64,000 nt of DNA. Source: UBA6115 sp050953005. Lineage in GTDB: Bacteria > Bacillota > Clostridia > Christensenellales > Aristaeellaceae. The first letter of the stretch is position 1. Every line of letters begins with the position of its first letter. The position numbers and the translations under genes are program-made. Under the pieces are notes generated by a model that ran no database searches, was not told where the DNA came from, and saw nothing but the letters and a program-made list of their open reading frames with translations. The DNA lies in NCBI GenBank assembly GCA_050953005.1, contig JBMNLV010000010.1:62001-126000 (forward strand). The letters are read 5' to 3'. Below, one piece after another: positions 1-8,083 of the stretch.

Positions 1-67
1 GTTGTTCAGCAGACACTAATGTAGACTGTATGTGATGTGTTATAGTAGACGAACGCAGGGGCTGTAG

Positions 68-660
68 CAAAAGCGCAAGCAGATTCAGGAAAAGCTCAAC
101 AAGTTCGCCACCCGGATTCCAACTTCATGTACCTGACGGACTTCCGGGAGCAGGACCTGAAGGATGTCATCACGCAGCTTGAGCCCTCGCTGTTCACCAA
201 GGTCACCGGGTTGACCGTGTAGGATTTTGACAGGCTGGTGTCCCTGGGCGTTTTAAATAAGTCTCTGATGAATGAAGCTGTTTACAAGTTCCGCCGCTTT
301 AAGGAATCCAGCTTGTCCTATGCCGGGGTCAACATGCATGAGGGCGAGTCTGTAGGCCTGTTCAGCGCTGAGTTGTTACGCGCGGACCATGACCAGCTGA
401 GCCGGCAGCAGAGGGCATCCATCCAGCTGCCGGCCCGCGGCGATGATGACAGGCCGGAGCCGGCCGCTCTCCGGGCAAAGACCAGGAGTGATGATGTGGA
501 TGATGAAGGGGACATCGATGAAATGGAAGAAGCGGACAGCGTCCCCGCACCAAAGGATGAGCCCGCTCCTTCAAGCGCTGTTTTGGAACCGTCCCCCGCC
601 GGCGGTGAGTTTCCTGGGGTGATCGTCGGGGCCAAAGTGCGCCAAAACTTTGGTGGGTGA
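68..660 (+). pseudogene. 3' remnant of a restriction-type DEAD/DEAH helicase
   Basis: The reading resembles the C-terminal end of large restriction-associated DEAD/DEAH helicases of Firmicutes, with recognisable pieces such as FMYLTDFRE, DVITQLEP and VTGLTV followed by VSLGV and HEGESVGLF. No helicase motor domain is present. The gene is broken at least twice: codons from 68 run in one frame to about 120, where one missing base shifts the frame, and an in-frame TAG lies at 220-222 where relatives have a Glu or similar codon. The remaining open stretch (238-660) ends in an acidic, Pro/Ala-rich tail and a VRQNFGG end that looks like a clipped VRHKxFGxG terminus. I infer a decayed remnant of a defence gene. 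The family assignment is by remembered similarity, not a search. Confidence 0.6.
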
Positions 661-669
661 ATTCAAGCG

Positions 670-1308
670 ATGCAAGACCTGGAGATAATCTATCAAACGC
701 TCTGTGCCCATTACGGCAATCTTTGCTGGTGGCCCGCGAAGACGCCGTTTGAGGTGATCGTGGGCGCGGTTCTCACGCAGAACACAGCCTGGACAAATGT
801 GGAAAAAGCGATCAGGCGGTTTGATGGCAATCTGTCACCTGAGCGCATCCTGAGCCTACCAGTCGCGGAGCTTCAGGAGATTATCCGCCCAGCAGGTTTT
901 TTCAGGCAGAAGTCACAGTACCTGAAAGCCGTTACTGAATGGTTTATGAGTTATGGTTGCGATCCTGATGCAATAAAAAACCGCCCTCTGCCGGACATCC
1001 GTGCTGAATTATTACAGGTACGGGGCGTGGGCAATGAGACGGCGGATTCTATTCTCCTTTATGCTTTTGGTATTCCAACTTTTGTCGTGGATGCCTATAC
1101 GATGAGGCTGTTCAGGCGTTTGCCGGTTGATGCAGGAAAGACCTATATGGAAGTAAAGAGCTTTTGTGAAAGCGAGCTTCCCCGGGACACTGAGCTATAT
1201 AACCGTTTTCACGCCCTGATTGTGCATAACGGCAAGGAACACTGCAAAAAGAAAATGGATTGCGCGGGTTGTCCTCTGGAGCGGCATTGCGAGAAGCTGT
1301 CTTCATAA
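670..1308 (+). CDS. Endonuclease III-like DNA glycosylase (HhH-GPD, COG2231 type)
   Basis: This 212-aa protein is a base-excision-repair glycosylase of the HhH-GPD superfamily. A helix-hairpin-helix (QVRGVGNETA, residues 117-126) is followed by the catalytic Asp (VVDAYTMR, D141). The C-terminus carries an iron-sulfur cluster loop with Cys192, 198, 201 and 207, spaced x5-x2-x5 against x6-x2-x5 in E. coli Nth. The N-terminal WWPAKTPFEVIVGAVLTQNT block is typical of the COG2231 branch, which includes H. pylori MagIII. The Lys that gives Nth its lyase activity is replaced by Glu (E123), so a monofunctional glycosylase, perhaps for alkylated bases, is more likely than a true endonuclease III. It begins 10 nt after the helicase remnant and ends before a bidirectional terminator. 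Confidence 0.85.
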   Translation: MQDLEIIYQTLCAHYGNLCWWPAKTPFEVIVGAVLTQNTAWTNVEKAIRRFDGNLSPERILSLPVAELQEIIRPAGFFRQKSQYLKAVTEWFMSYGCDPDAIKNRPLPDIRAELLQVRGVGNETADSILLYAFGIPTFVVDAYTMRLFRRLPVDAGKTYMEVKSFCESELPRDTELYNRFHALIVHNGKEHCKKKMDCAGCPLERHCEKLSS

Positions 1309-1376
1309 ATTTTCATCCTGCTTCTTAAAGATAAAGGCCGATATTCATTTTTTGAAACCGCCCTCATTGTCCTTTT

Positions 1377-1417
1377 GCACATTAAAATCCCAGCCGTCAA
1401 CTGGGATTTTAATGTGC
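1377..1417. terminator. Bidirectional rho-independent terminator
   Basis: A perfect inverted repeat with 17-bp arms and a 7-nt loop separates the glycosylase gene (plus) from the convergent sugar permease gene (minus). The stem contains TTTTAAT on either strand after a CCCAG/CTGGG core, so it can stop transcription from both sides. Confidence 0.8.
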
Positions 1418-1468
1418 AGTCGCTGAATTAAAGCTTGGATGTGTCTTTCTTCTCTTCCGGATTGTCAA

Positions 1469-2341
1469 TCAGTCCTTGATGCCGGACATCTTGATGCCTT
1501 CAACAAAATATTTCTGCGCCAGGAAGAAGATGATCAAAACCGGGATCATGGTCGCTACCGCCACTGCCATCATCTGGCCGATCTTCGTGGTTCCCATGGA
1601 GCTGTTCAAAAACTGCAAGCCGATCGCAAGGGTGAATTTGCTGGTGCTGTTGATGTAAATCAACGGCGTAAAGAAATCGTTCCAGTGGTACACCAGTGAC
1701 ATGACCAGCACGACCAGGGAAACGGATTTGACCGATGGCATCATGATGTAGATGAATGTCTGGAAGGTGGATGCTCCGTCTATGAAAGCGGCCTCATCCA
1801 GCTCCTTGGGCAGGGTTCGGTAGAATTGAATGAACAAAAAAATGTTGAAAGCGCCGCCGCCCAGCCAGGCGGGGATCAGCAAAGGCAGATAGGTGTCCAC
1901 CATTCCCAGTCTCTGGTACAGCAAATACTGGGGGATCAGCGTGACCTGATTGGGCAGCATCATCGTGGCCATCATCAGCGTGTACCACAAGGCCGAACCC
2001 TTGCACTTGAACCTGGAAAAGCCGTAGGCCACATACTGCGCGGACAGCACGGTGCCAATGGTGGATAAAATGGATACAAAAGCGGTGTTCCGGAAAAACA
2101 GGGGGAAGTTCGCCTTCTGCAAACCGGTGGTATAGTTTGACCACAGCCACTTTTTGGGGAAAATCGTGGGCGGGAAGCGATAGGCTTCCGCGGTGGATTT
2201 AACTGATGTCAGCAGCATCCAAAGAAAGGGAAGGACGCAGATGATGGTGCAAATCCCAAGAATCAGGTAAATTGTCGCCCTGCCCAGCGCGCGCTTGACG
2301 TGGTAGCTTTCCAGAGACTTGATCTTGTGGGTTGATTGCAT
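1469..2341 (-). CDS. Carbohydrate ABC transporter permease (MalG/LacG-like)
   Basis: Inner-membrane subunit of a CUT1-type sugar importer, 290 aa with six predicted membrane segments. The cytoplasmic EAA loop that contacts the ATPase is clear (ELDEAAFIDGAS then MMPSVK, in the last third), and the C-terminus EGIKMSGIKD fits the family. I chose the ATG at 2341, preceded by GGAAGGGGGG. A longer reading from 2383 would overlap the upstream permease gene by 25 nt and has no good ribosome binding site. It is the last gene of the importer operon and is followed by the terminator at 1377-1417. No ATPase gene is nearby, so a shared MsmX/UgpC-type ATPase encoded elsewhere is likely. Substrate unknown. 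Confidence 0.9.
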   Translation of the reverse strand: MQSTHKIKSLESYHVKRALGRATIYLILGICTIICVLPFLWMLLTSVKSTAEAYRFPPTIFPKKWLWSNYTTGLQKANFPLFFRNTAFVSILSTIGTVLSAQYVAYGFSRFKCKGSALWYTLMMATMMLPNQVTLIPQYLLYQRLGMVDTYLPLLIPAWLGGGAFNIFLFIQFYRTLPKELDEAAFIDGASTFQTFIYIMMPSVKSVSLVVLVMSLVYHWNDFFTPLIYINSTSKFTLAIGLQFLNSSMGTTKIGQMMAVAVATMIPVLIIFFLAQKYFVEGIKMSGIKD

Positions 2342-2358
2342 TTCTCTTGCCCCCCTTC

Positions 2359-3252
2359 CTAAGAATCGCCGTAGAACACCCATTTGCGCTGGGTGGCCTG
2401 AATGAGCAGCACCAGGGCCATGATGGCAACAAACAGAGCCCAGGCTACAGCGGACGCGTAGCCCATCTTGCCATATTCAAAAGCGTTGCGGAAGATAAAC
2501 AGGGATACCGTCAGTGTTGAGTCCACCGGGCCGCCATTGGTCAGAATGTAGGGCTGGCTGAACAGCTGGAACGCGTTGATGATGCCGATGACCAGATTGA
2601 AAAAAATCGTTGGTGTGCTCAGCGGGATGGTGATGGACCGGATTTGACGCCAGGTAGAAGCGCCGTCAATCTCCGCGCTCTCATAATAGGTGCGGGGGAT
2701 GTCCTGAATACCGGCCAGCATAATCAGCACACTGTTGCCAATCGACCAGAGGTTCATGATGACAATGCTGATCAGGGCCGTGTTCTTGTCACCCAGCCAG
2801 TTTGGTCCCTGAATGCCAAACATGGACAGTACGTAGTTGAACAGACCGTAGGTTCCGTTGAACAGCCATCCCCACATGATGGTGACTGCCACGCCGGCGG
2901 TCAGATAGGGAACATAAAAAACACTTCTGAAAAAGCCAAGAAAGCGGATGTTCCTGCTCAGCAGCCACCCGAGAAAAAAGGACAGGACCAAGCTGGATGG
3001 CACAAACATCAGCACGTACAGAAAAGTGTTTTTAAAGGCGATCAGCACGCGGGTTTCCACAGTAAAGGCCTGCACGAAGTTTTGCAGCCCGATATAGGAA
3101 CCGTCACCCGCATAACCTGTGTCGGTTAGCGACAGCCTGAAGGACTCTATCATTGGATAGACGGTAAGCACCAGGAAACCGATTAGCCATGGCGCAATAA
3201 ATGCATAAAAGTTGATGGTATTTCGCTTGTCAAGCCCCGATAAACGCTTCAC
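2359..3252 (-). CDS. Carbohydrate ABC transporter permease (MalF/LacF-like)
   Basis: Second membrane subunit of the same importer, 297 aa. The N-terminus (FYAFIAPWLIGFLVLTVYP) is the usual first membrane segment of MalF/UgpA-like permeases without the long MalF periplasmic insert. The EAA motif is YESAEIDGAS followed by ITIPLSTP. It lies between the binding protein gene, separated by a strong hairpin at 3285-3309, and the MalG-like gene, which starts 17 nt after its stop. The two permeases should form a heterodimer in the cytoplasmic membrane. Confidence 0.9.
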   Translation of the reverse strand: MKRLSGLDKRNTINFYAFIAPWLIGFLVLTVYPMIESFRLSLTDTGYAGDGSYIGLQNFVQAFTVETRVLIAFKNTFLYVLMFVPSSLVLSFFLGWLLSRNIRFLGFFRSVFYVPYLTAGVAVTIMWGWLFNGTYGLFNYVLSMFGIQGPNWLGDKNTALISIVIMNLWSIGNSVLIMLAGIQDIPRTYYESAEIDGASTWRQIRSITIPLSTPTIFFNLVIGIINAFQLFSQPYILTNGGPVDSTLTVSLFIFRNAFEYGKMGYASAVAWALFVAIMALVLLIQATQRKWVFYGDS

Positions 3253-3284
3253 AGATTAACAACACCTTTCGTTTATAGGGAAAA

Positions 3285-3309
3285 GCGCAGGGAAACCTGT
3301 TCCCTGCGC
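3285..3309 (-). terminator. Intra-operon hairpin after binding-protein gene
   Basis: Perfect 10-bp stem (GCGCAGGGAA / TTCCCTGCGC) with a 5-nt loop, followed on the minus strand by TTTT. It lies between the binding protein gene and the first permease gene. It probably acts as a partial terminator and 3' stabiliser, so that more binding protein than permease is made. Confidence 0.75.
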
Positions 3310-3325
3310 CAATCCAATTTGTAGA

Positions 3326-4636
3326 TTAGTTGACCTTCATCGCAGTGCTGAAGTTGTAGCTGGCAAACTCATCCATCGCCTGCTGCGAGTACTTGGCCAT
3401 CGCCTCGGCCGGGGACATGCCGTCCATGGTCACAGCCTCGACCATGTTGGCCCAAATATCACCGGTGGAGGCCAGGGTGCCGCCCCAAGGGTTGATGTGG
3501 GACAGGGCAAGGTGATCCACCATGTAGTCGTTGAAGTAGGTGCCAAAGCCCTCATACTCGATGTGCGCGTAATAGTTCTCAGCCACATCCTTGCCGGCGG
3601 GCATGCCGCAAATCGCCGTTGCCTTGCCCATTTCCTCATTGGCAAAAGCGTTTTCCTTCATGAAAGCCCAGGCTGCCTCGGGGTTCTTGGCGGTGGTGGT
3701 GATGGCCCAGCCGGTGGCATAAATCACGTTGATTTCCTTGCCGCTTTTGCCAACGCCCATGGGCATGGGTACCAGACCCACGTTGATGCCGTTCTCCTTG
3801 GCGTCCTCCAGGAAGCTGGCAGCCTCAAAGCCGCCCAGCGGATACATCGCGCACAGGCCGCTCTGGAACAGGACAGCGGATGGGATGGTGGTGCTCTCAG
3901 CGTCGTTGGGCATGTAGCCTTCCAGAATCATCTTTTGATACAGCTCAAGGGACTTTTCAATCTCGGGGCTGTTCATATAGCATTCGCTCAGGTCATCGGC
4001 ATAGGGGGTACCGCCGCCGGCGTAGGGCATGGCGGCGTTCATAACCCAGTGTTTGGCCATGGCATAGGTTTTGTTGGGGCCTTCGCCGCCGACAAACGCC
4101 TTGCCCCAGTCCAGCATGTCGCCCAGTGTCCAGCCCGCTTCTGGGTACGCGACACCGGCTTCATCAAACATGTCCTTGTTGATGGCCATGCAGAAGATGT
4201 TGGCATGCATCGGGAAGCCTTCCAGCTTGCCGTCAGTATTGTAATAACCGTCGATCATCCCGGGAACCAGAACCGCATCCAGGTCGATGCCGTCGCGCTC
4301 AACATAGGGGCGCAGGTCCATATAGTACTTTGTGTTCATACCAAAGTAGTCGGGAGACATCTGGATAAGATCCGGGCCTGTTCCGCTGACCAGCGCCGCG
4401 GTGGCCTTCTGATCCCAAACGCTGTCGGCAGTCGGGATAATGGAATACTCCACCTCCAATTCGGGATGGGCCTTGATGAAGGCCTTGATAATGGCATCGC
4501 GCTGCTCGGCCTCCGCATCTGCGCCCCAGGCCCAAATGGTCAGCTTGCCGGACAGTGCTTCCTCTGCGGACGCCAGGCTTACCAGCGACATCAGCATCAT
4601 CACAGCCATAAACAAAGATAGCAACTTTTTGGTCAT
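3326..4636 (-). CDS. Extracellular sugar-binding protein of ABC importer
   Basis: This 436-aa exported binding protein belongs to the bacterial solute-binding family 1 (MalE/UgpB-like). The signal peptide has a KK n-region, a hydrophobic core of Leu, Met and Val, and an ASA cleavage site about 25 residues in. There is no lipobox Cys, so the mature protein may not be lipid-anchored. The start at 4636 is set by AAGGAGG 8-9 nt upstream. A longer reading from 4789 would place promoter DNA inside the gene. The family fold shows in LTIWAWGADAEAEQ near the mature N-terminus and the WAFMKE block. It heads the importer operon, downstream of the promoter at 4707-4736. Confidence 0.92.
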   Translation of the reverse strand: MTKKLLSLFMAVMMLMSLVSLASAEEALSGKLTIWAWGADAEAEQRDAIIKAFIKAHPELEVEYSIIPTADSVWDQKATAALVSGTGPDLIQMSPDYFGMNTKYYMDLRPYVERDGIDLDAVLVPGMIDGYYNTDGKLEGFPMHANIFCMAINKDMFDEAGVAYPEAGWTLGDMLDWGKAFVGGEGPNKTYAMAKHWVMNAAMPYAGGGTPYADDLSECYMNSPEIEKSLELYQKMILEGYMPNDAESTTIPSAVLFQSGLCAMYPLGGFEAASFLEDAKENGINVGLVPMPMGVGKSGKEINVIYATGWAITTTAKNPEAAWAFMKENAFANEEMGKATAICGMPAGKDVAENYYAHIEYEGFGTYFNDYMVDHLALSHINPWGGTLASTGDIWANMVEAVTMDGMSPAEAMAKYSQQAMDEFASYNFSTAMKVN

Positions 4637-4698
4637 TAAAGGGAACCTCCTTATTGATTTGGATGTCTTGTCTTTTTTTGTTGAGCACAAGTCATCAT

Positions 4699-4713
4699 TT
4701 ATAATAATTATAC
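4699..4713. promoter_or_regulatory. PerR/Fur-like inverted repeat over the -10 region
   Basis: TTATAATAATTATAC matches the classical PerR box (TTATAAT-N-ATTATAA) at all but the last position and overlaps the -10 element of the importer promoter. It could be a metal-dependent repressor site. It could also be a chance palindrome built from a -10 hexamer in AT-rich DNA. Confidence 0.35.
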
Positions 4714-4736
4714 GACATAAAACAGATAAACAACAA
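4707..4736 (-). promoter_or_regulatory. Promoter of the sugar importer operon
   Basis: On the minus strand a TTGTTG box is followed after 18 nt by a perfect TATAAT. Transcription would start near 4700 and give a leader of about 64 nt with AAGGAGG before the binding protein start. The AraC regulator encoded upstream is the obvious candidate activator, but no operator for it could be defined. Confidence 0.6.
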
Positions 4737-4875
4737 CATCTTATTTTGCGAAAAACTTGTCTTATTTTGATTCCGTGTGTTGTCTGCAATTTATAATCCT
4801 GATGATGAAAAACAGCGTATCCTCTTGTAATCTTCTGATTTTTTGATGTTCATCATAAACAGCAGGCTGTTCATC

Positions 4876-5844
4876 TCATGACGCGCTGTTAGCCTGAATT
4901 TGCTGGGGAACTGTGGCAGCTGGGTGTCCTTTTCGTTTTGACTGCCTGAACTGGCTGGGTGTACATCCGGTTAATTGATTAAAGACACGGTTGAGGTAGC
5001 TGGCTGAACCGAAACCCAGTTTGTATGCGATTTCCGATATAGAATCGTCAGTAGCGATCAGATAATTCTGAGCTTCATTCACCCGTACGCTGTTATAGAA
5101 GTCGATATAGCCTATGCCCATCATGCTCTTGAAATTCCGGCTGAAATCCGAATAGCTCATATGCGTCATCGCCGCGGCCTGCTGCATACTGATTTTACGC
5201 CCGGGATTGGTGACGATCTGCTCGACCAGCTGTGATATCTCATCAGTATAGACGCTGTCTTTCTGATCTGCCACATGTGCCAGGTTCATCCGCATCATTT
5301 CAGAAACCAACTGTAATAACGCGCCGTTGAGCCGCATTTCATATTCAGGAATATAACGGGAACGGGACATTTCATAAAACACAGCTTCATCCATCCCTTC
5401 TGTAAAAACCGTAGAGAAGGATGCGATGTCCTGCAAAATCCTGAACAATGCAGAATCACGGCTTACCTGAATCCCTTTGCGTGAGGACAAGGTTCTTTCA
5501 AAGACAATCGCCGCCTTGGCAGGCAGGCTGCTGATGCAATTTCTCAGAAATGAAGTGGTGAATTGGATCAGTAAAAGATATTCAAATCCGATGTCCTCAC
5601 AGGAATGCGGTTGCAGGGGATTGAACATCAGCAGTGTCCGCTGGTCGAAATGACTGATTGTATTGAAGTCCTCGTCCTTTGCACAGAAGAAAAACTGCAA
5701 CTCATAAAAATTATGGCAATGCCAGGGAAAGAAATGGTAATTGTTTTTCTTATGATGCGCGTGCATGGGGTTGTAATGAAGCACGCTGGACGCGAGCCGA
5801 AGGGAAGGCAATTCCATATCATGAAGCTTTGTTTGAAAGAGCAT
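4876..5844 (-). CDS. AraC-family transcriptional regulator
   Basis: This 322-aa regulator has an N-terminal cupin-like sensor domain with several His residues (MHAHH, HFFPWHCH). Its C-terminus holds the two helix-turn-helix motifs of the AraC family: ISMQQAAAMTHMSYSDFSRNF, then a stretch ending in ISEIAYKLGFGSASYLNRVF and PSQFR. The start at 5844 has AAGGAGG 7 nt upstream. It lies just before, and on the same strand as, the ABC importer with a 239-nt gap, which suggests it controls that importer in response to a sugar. This arrangement is common in gut Clostridia. The ligand cannot be read from sequence. Confidence 0.9.
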   Translation of the reverse strand: MLFQTKLHDMELPSLRLASSVLHYNPMHAHHKKNNYHFFPWHCHNFYELQFFFCAKDEDFNTISHFDQRTLLMFNPLQPHSCEDIGFEYLLLIQFTTSFLRNCISSLPAKAAIVFERTLSSRKGIQVSRDSALFRILQDIASFSTVFTEGMDEAVFYEMSRSRYIPEYEMRLNGALLQLVSEMMRMNLAHVADQKDSVYTDEISQLVEQIVTNPGRKISMQQAAAMTHMSYSDFSRNFKSMMGIGYIDFYNSVRVNEAQNYLIATDDSISEIAYKLGFGSASYLNRVFNQLTGCTPSQFRQSKRKGHPAATVPQQIQANSAS

Positions 5845-6004
5845 TGTTTATCCTCCTTGACCCGGACGGATTGAATGTGACCTGTTTCGCAGACAAAGAA
5901 GCGGCGCTCCCCCTCAGGCAGCAAGACAGAGCTGTCATTCCTCCGGTCTGCATGCGAATGCGCACTGGCGGTCATAAACAATCAATGCGTGCAGGATGGC
6001 TGTT

Positions 6005-6013
6005 ATTATATCA
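6005..6013 (-). promoter_or_regulatory. Extended -10 promoter of AraC-type gene
   Basis: The minus strand reads TGATATAAT, an extended -10 element, with no clear -35 box. It would give a leader of about 150 nt before the regulator gene. Confidence 0.4.
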
Positions 6014-6129
6014 TATCCACACAGGCGGGTTGCCGTGCGTTACTTCTTCTTGGTCCGGAACGCCAAGTTACAAGCGATGGCTGAACAAAGATGCGATGTT
6101 TGTTACCCGTACTCTTGTGTTTGCCGCTC

Positions 6130-6159
6130 TTGACAGTTTTGCATGTCCTCCTTTATGAT
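6130..6159 (+). promoter_or_regulatory. Promoter of dfx-rubredoxin operon
   Basis: Perfect TTGACA at 6130-6135, an 18-nt spacer, then TATGAT at 6154-6159. Transcription would start about 22 nt before the dfx ATG, leaving room for the AAGGAGG at 6174-6180. Confidence 0.65.
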
Positions 6160-6187
6160 GCATTTATCAGACGAAGGAGGAACCAGC

Positions 6188-6562
6188 ATGAAGTTTTTTG
6201 TTTGTAAAAAATGTGGAAACATTATCACGTACGCTTATGATTCCAAGGTGCCAGTGGTTTGCTGCGGCGAAAAGATGCAGGAAATGGTCGCAGGCACTGT
6301 AGACGCTTCCAAGGAGAAGCACGTCCCCGCAATCAGTGTTCAGGATAACCTGGTTACAGTCAAGGTGGGTTCTGTGACCCATCCTATGGAAGAGAAGCAC
6401 TACATCACTTTTATCGCACTGGAGACCACCGCTGGCTGCCAGCGCAAGTCTCTCAAGCCCGGTGAGGCGCCGGAGGCTGTTTTTGCCCTGGCTCCGGGTG
6501 TCAAGGCTGTTGCCGCCTTTGAGCATTGCAACCTTCATGGTCTTTGGAAGGCCGAAGTATAA
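6188..6562 (+). CDS. dfx: Desulfoferrodoxin (superoxide reductase)
   Basis: This 124-aa cytoplasmic protein reduces superoxide to hydrogen peroxide without making oxygen, the usual anaerobe strategy. An N-terminal desulforedoxin-type iron site is formed by Cys6, Cys9, Cys25 and Cys26. The catalytic iron centre has the expected ligands His45 (in EKHVP), His65 and His71 (in VTHPMEEKHYI), Cys114 and His117 (in EHCNLHGLW), and the conserved Lys44 is present. This makes it a two-iron, class I enzyme. The ATG at 6188 follows AAGGAGG. Rubredoxin, its likely electron donor, is encoded 17 nt downstream. Confidence 0.95.
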   Translation: MKFFVCKKCGNIITYAYDSKVPVVCCGEKMQEMVAGTVDASKEKHVPAISVQDNLVTVKVGSVTHPMEEKHYITFIALETTAGCQRKSLKPGEAPEAVFALAPGVKAVAAFEHCNLHGLWKAEV

Positions 6563-6579
6563 ACAAGGAGAAACCGTCA

Positions 6580-6741
6580 ATGAAAAAGTATGTGTGCGAT
6601 GTCTGCGGCTGGGTGTATGACGAAGCGGAAGGCTATCCGGAGGAGGGCTACGCACCCGGTACCAAATGGGAAGATCTGCCTGATGATTTTGAGTGTCCGC
6701 TCTGCGGGGCCGGCAAGGATCAGTTCAGCCCGGAAGAATAA
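6580..6741 (+). CDS. Rubredoxin
   Basis: A 53-aa electron carrier with a single iron held by Cys6, Cys9, Cys39 and Cys42 in the canonical YVCDVCGWVYD and CPLCGA motifs. The start at 6580 is preceded by AAGGAG. It is co-transcribed with the superoxide reductase gene and most likely feeds electrons to it from an NAD(P)H or ferredoxin-linked reductase. Confidence 0.97.
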   Translation: MKKYVCDVCGWVYDEAEGYPEEGYAPGTKWEDLPDDFECPLCGAGKDQFSPEE

Positions 6742-6803
6742 GCGCCATCAGGGCTTTTCCATCCATGATGCGTTTTGCCCGCGATCGTGACATCATTTTT
6801 ATC

Positions 6804-6856
6804 AAGCGTACCCTGAAGCCGACCGGGCAGTCAGCCGCAAGGGTGCGCTTTTATTT
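6804..6856 (+). terminator. Likely terminator of dfx-rubredoxin operon
   Basis: An 11-bp stem with one G-U pair (AAGCGTACCCT / AGGGTGCGCTT) and a 25-nt loop, followed by TTTTATTT. The long loop lowers confidence. Confidence 0.5.
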
Positions 6857-6883
6857 CATGAGTTTAAGTAGCGAGGTGTTATT

Positions 6884-8023
6884 ATGACGTTCACACGCAA
6901 GCGCCCAACCTTTCCGCGCTTCCTGCTATGTTTGCTGCTGGGTGTGCTCACCAGCGGCGGTCTGTTGGTGGTTGTCCAGCGGTTTTATCAGCAATATCTT
7001 GAGAAAAGCGCGCTGCGCGAACCTTTTTTTCTTCTGGCTGGCATCAGCGCGCTGGTGACCGCGCTGTTTTTGTTTTTTCCGGCCAACCGGCCCGGAAAGT
7101 TGCTCAAGTGGTTCTGGCGTCTGGTGGCGCTGGTTCTTGTACTGACGCTGGGGTGGGGGATAGGCAGCTTTTACATCGCGCAAAACGATCTGCTTTATAT
7201 GCCCGGACGGCATGAGTTGGCAGCGGAGGAAAGCCTCCGGCAAGTGCCCGGCGTGGAAGCAGTTGCACTGCCCGGTGGCGAAGGACAGACACTGCATGGC
7301 TACTTTTGGAAAACGACCGATGCTCCGGCCGGTCTGGTCTTGTATTTTGGCGGCAACGGGGAATTAGCCGCCGGGCGTGTGAACACGCTGATCAAGCAAA
7401 ATACGGACAGCTTGCTGAAGAGCTATCATTTTATGATGGTGGACTATCCGGGATATGGCAACAGCGAGGGTGAACCCACTGAGCAGAGCATCCTGGCCAT
7501 GGCTGATGCCGCGTTGGCCTATGCGCTGTCACGTGCTGACGTATCCCCGGACCGCGTGGTCATCGCCGGGTACAGCCTGGGGACCGGGCCTGCAGCCTAC
7601 CTGGCGGCCAAACACAAGCCCGCAGGCTTGGTGCTGATGGCTCCTTTCTTTAACGGAGAGGAACTGGTGGCTGACTTCATCACATCAAATCTGGACGCTC
7701 CTGATATCATACAGTGGGTCGCTGCCCTGTTCACACGCAATAAATATCCCAATCATCGCCACGCGGAAGCCACCCAGGCGCCCACCCTGGTTATCGCAGG
7801 CCTTGGGGATACTCTGGTTCCCTTTCATCAGGCTGAACGTTTGGCGGCGCTGTATCAAAAAGGGCGCCTGGTCACGCTGGAGGGAGGACACACCGCGCCT
7901 TGGGTTGATCAATTTTCCCTGCAGTCCATCGAAGCCTTCCTGAAGGAAATTGACAGCGGTTCCTCCCTGGACCCAGCCCAGCCTTCATCCCCTTCATCCT
8001 GCGCCTTATCAAACTTGTATTGA
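6884..8023 (+). CDS. Membrane-anchored alpha/beta hydrolase
   Basis: This 379-aa protein has three hydrophobic segments in its first ~110 residues, then an alpha/beta hydrolase domain facing either side of the membrane. The nucleophile elbow is GYSLG, the acid is probably the Asp in GLGDTLVP, and the His is in GGHTAP. An oxyanion-hole-like FGGNGE follows the first strand. It resembles the ABHD13/BEM46 branch (serine aminopeptidase S33-like) and the substrate is unknown. The Ser/Pro-rich C-terminal tail looks unstructured. It is followed by a strong bidirectional terminator. Confidence 0.8.
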   Translation: MTFTRKRPTFPRFLLCLLLGVLTSGGLLVVVQRFYQQYLEKSALREPFFLLAGISALVTALFLFFPANRPGKLLKWFWRLVALVLVLTLGWGIGSFYIAQNDLLYMPGRHELAAEESLRQVPGVEAVALPGGEGQTLHGYFWKTTDAPAGLVLYFGGNGELAAGRVNTLIKQNTDSLLKSYHFMMVDYPGYGNSEGEPTEQSILAMADAALAYALSRADVSPDRVVIAGYSLGTGPAAYLAAKHKPAGLVLMAPFFNGEELVADFITSNLDAPDIIQWVAALFTRNKYPNHRHAEATQAPTLVIAGLGDTLVPFHQAERLAALYQKGRLVTLEGGHTAPWVDQFSLQSIEAFLKEIDSGSSLDPAQPSSPSSCALSNLY

Positions 8024-8042
8024 TTTTAGCTTTTGTATCAGT

Positions 8043-8083
8043 AAAAACAGTCCGGATACTTCATTATTTCCGGGCTGTTTTTA
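8043..8083. terminator. Bidirectional terminator
   Basis: AAAAACAGTCCGGA pairs with TCCGGGCTGTTTTT around a 12-nt loop, with A-runs and T-runs on both sides. It separates the convergent hydrolase gene and the nucleoside operon. It overlaps the stop codon of the kinase gene at 8081-8083. Confidence 0.85.

Larger units (their letters stand above)
5845..6187. other. Intergenic region between araC-type gene and dfx
   Basis: This 343-nt divergent spacer has no convincing coding sequence: the open frames crossing it lack ribosome binding sites and overlap the regulator gene. It holds a leftward extended -10 element for the AraC-type gene and a rightward promoter for the superoxide reductase gene. 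The middle (about 5860-6000) shows nothing recognisable. Confidence 0.6.

Noticed and set aside
3497..4621. A 374-codon plus-strand open frame opposite the sugar-binding protein gene
   Set aside because: The minus-strand gene has a signal peptide, ribosome binding site and operon context; the plus frame is an antisense shadow.
5679..6158. Plus-strand open frame across the regulator start and intergenic region
   Set aside because: It overlaps the AraC-type gene, has no ribosome binding site and covers two likely promoters.
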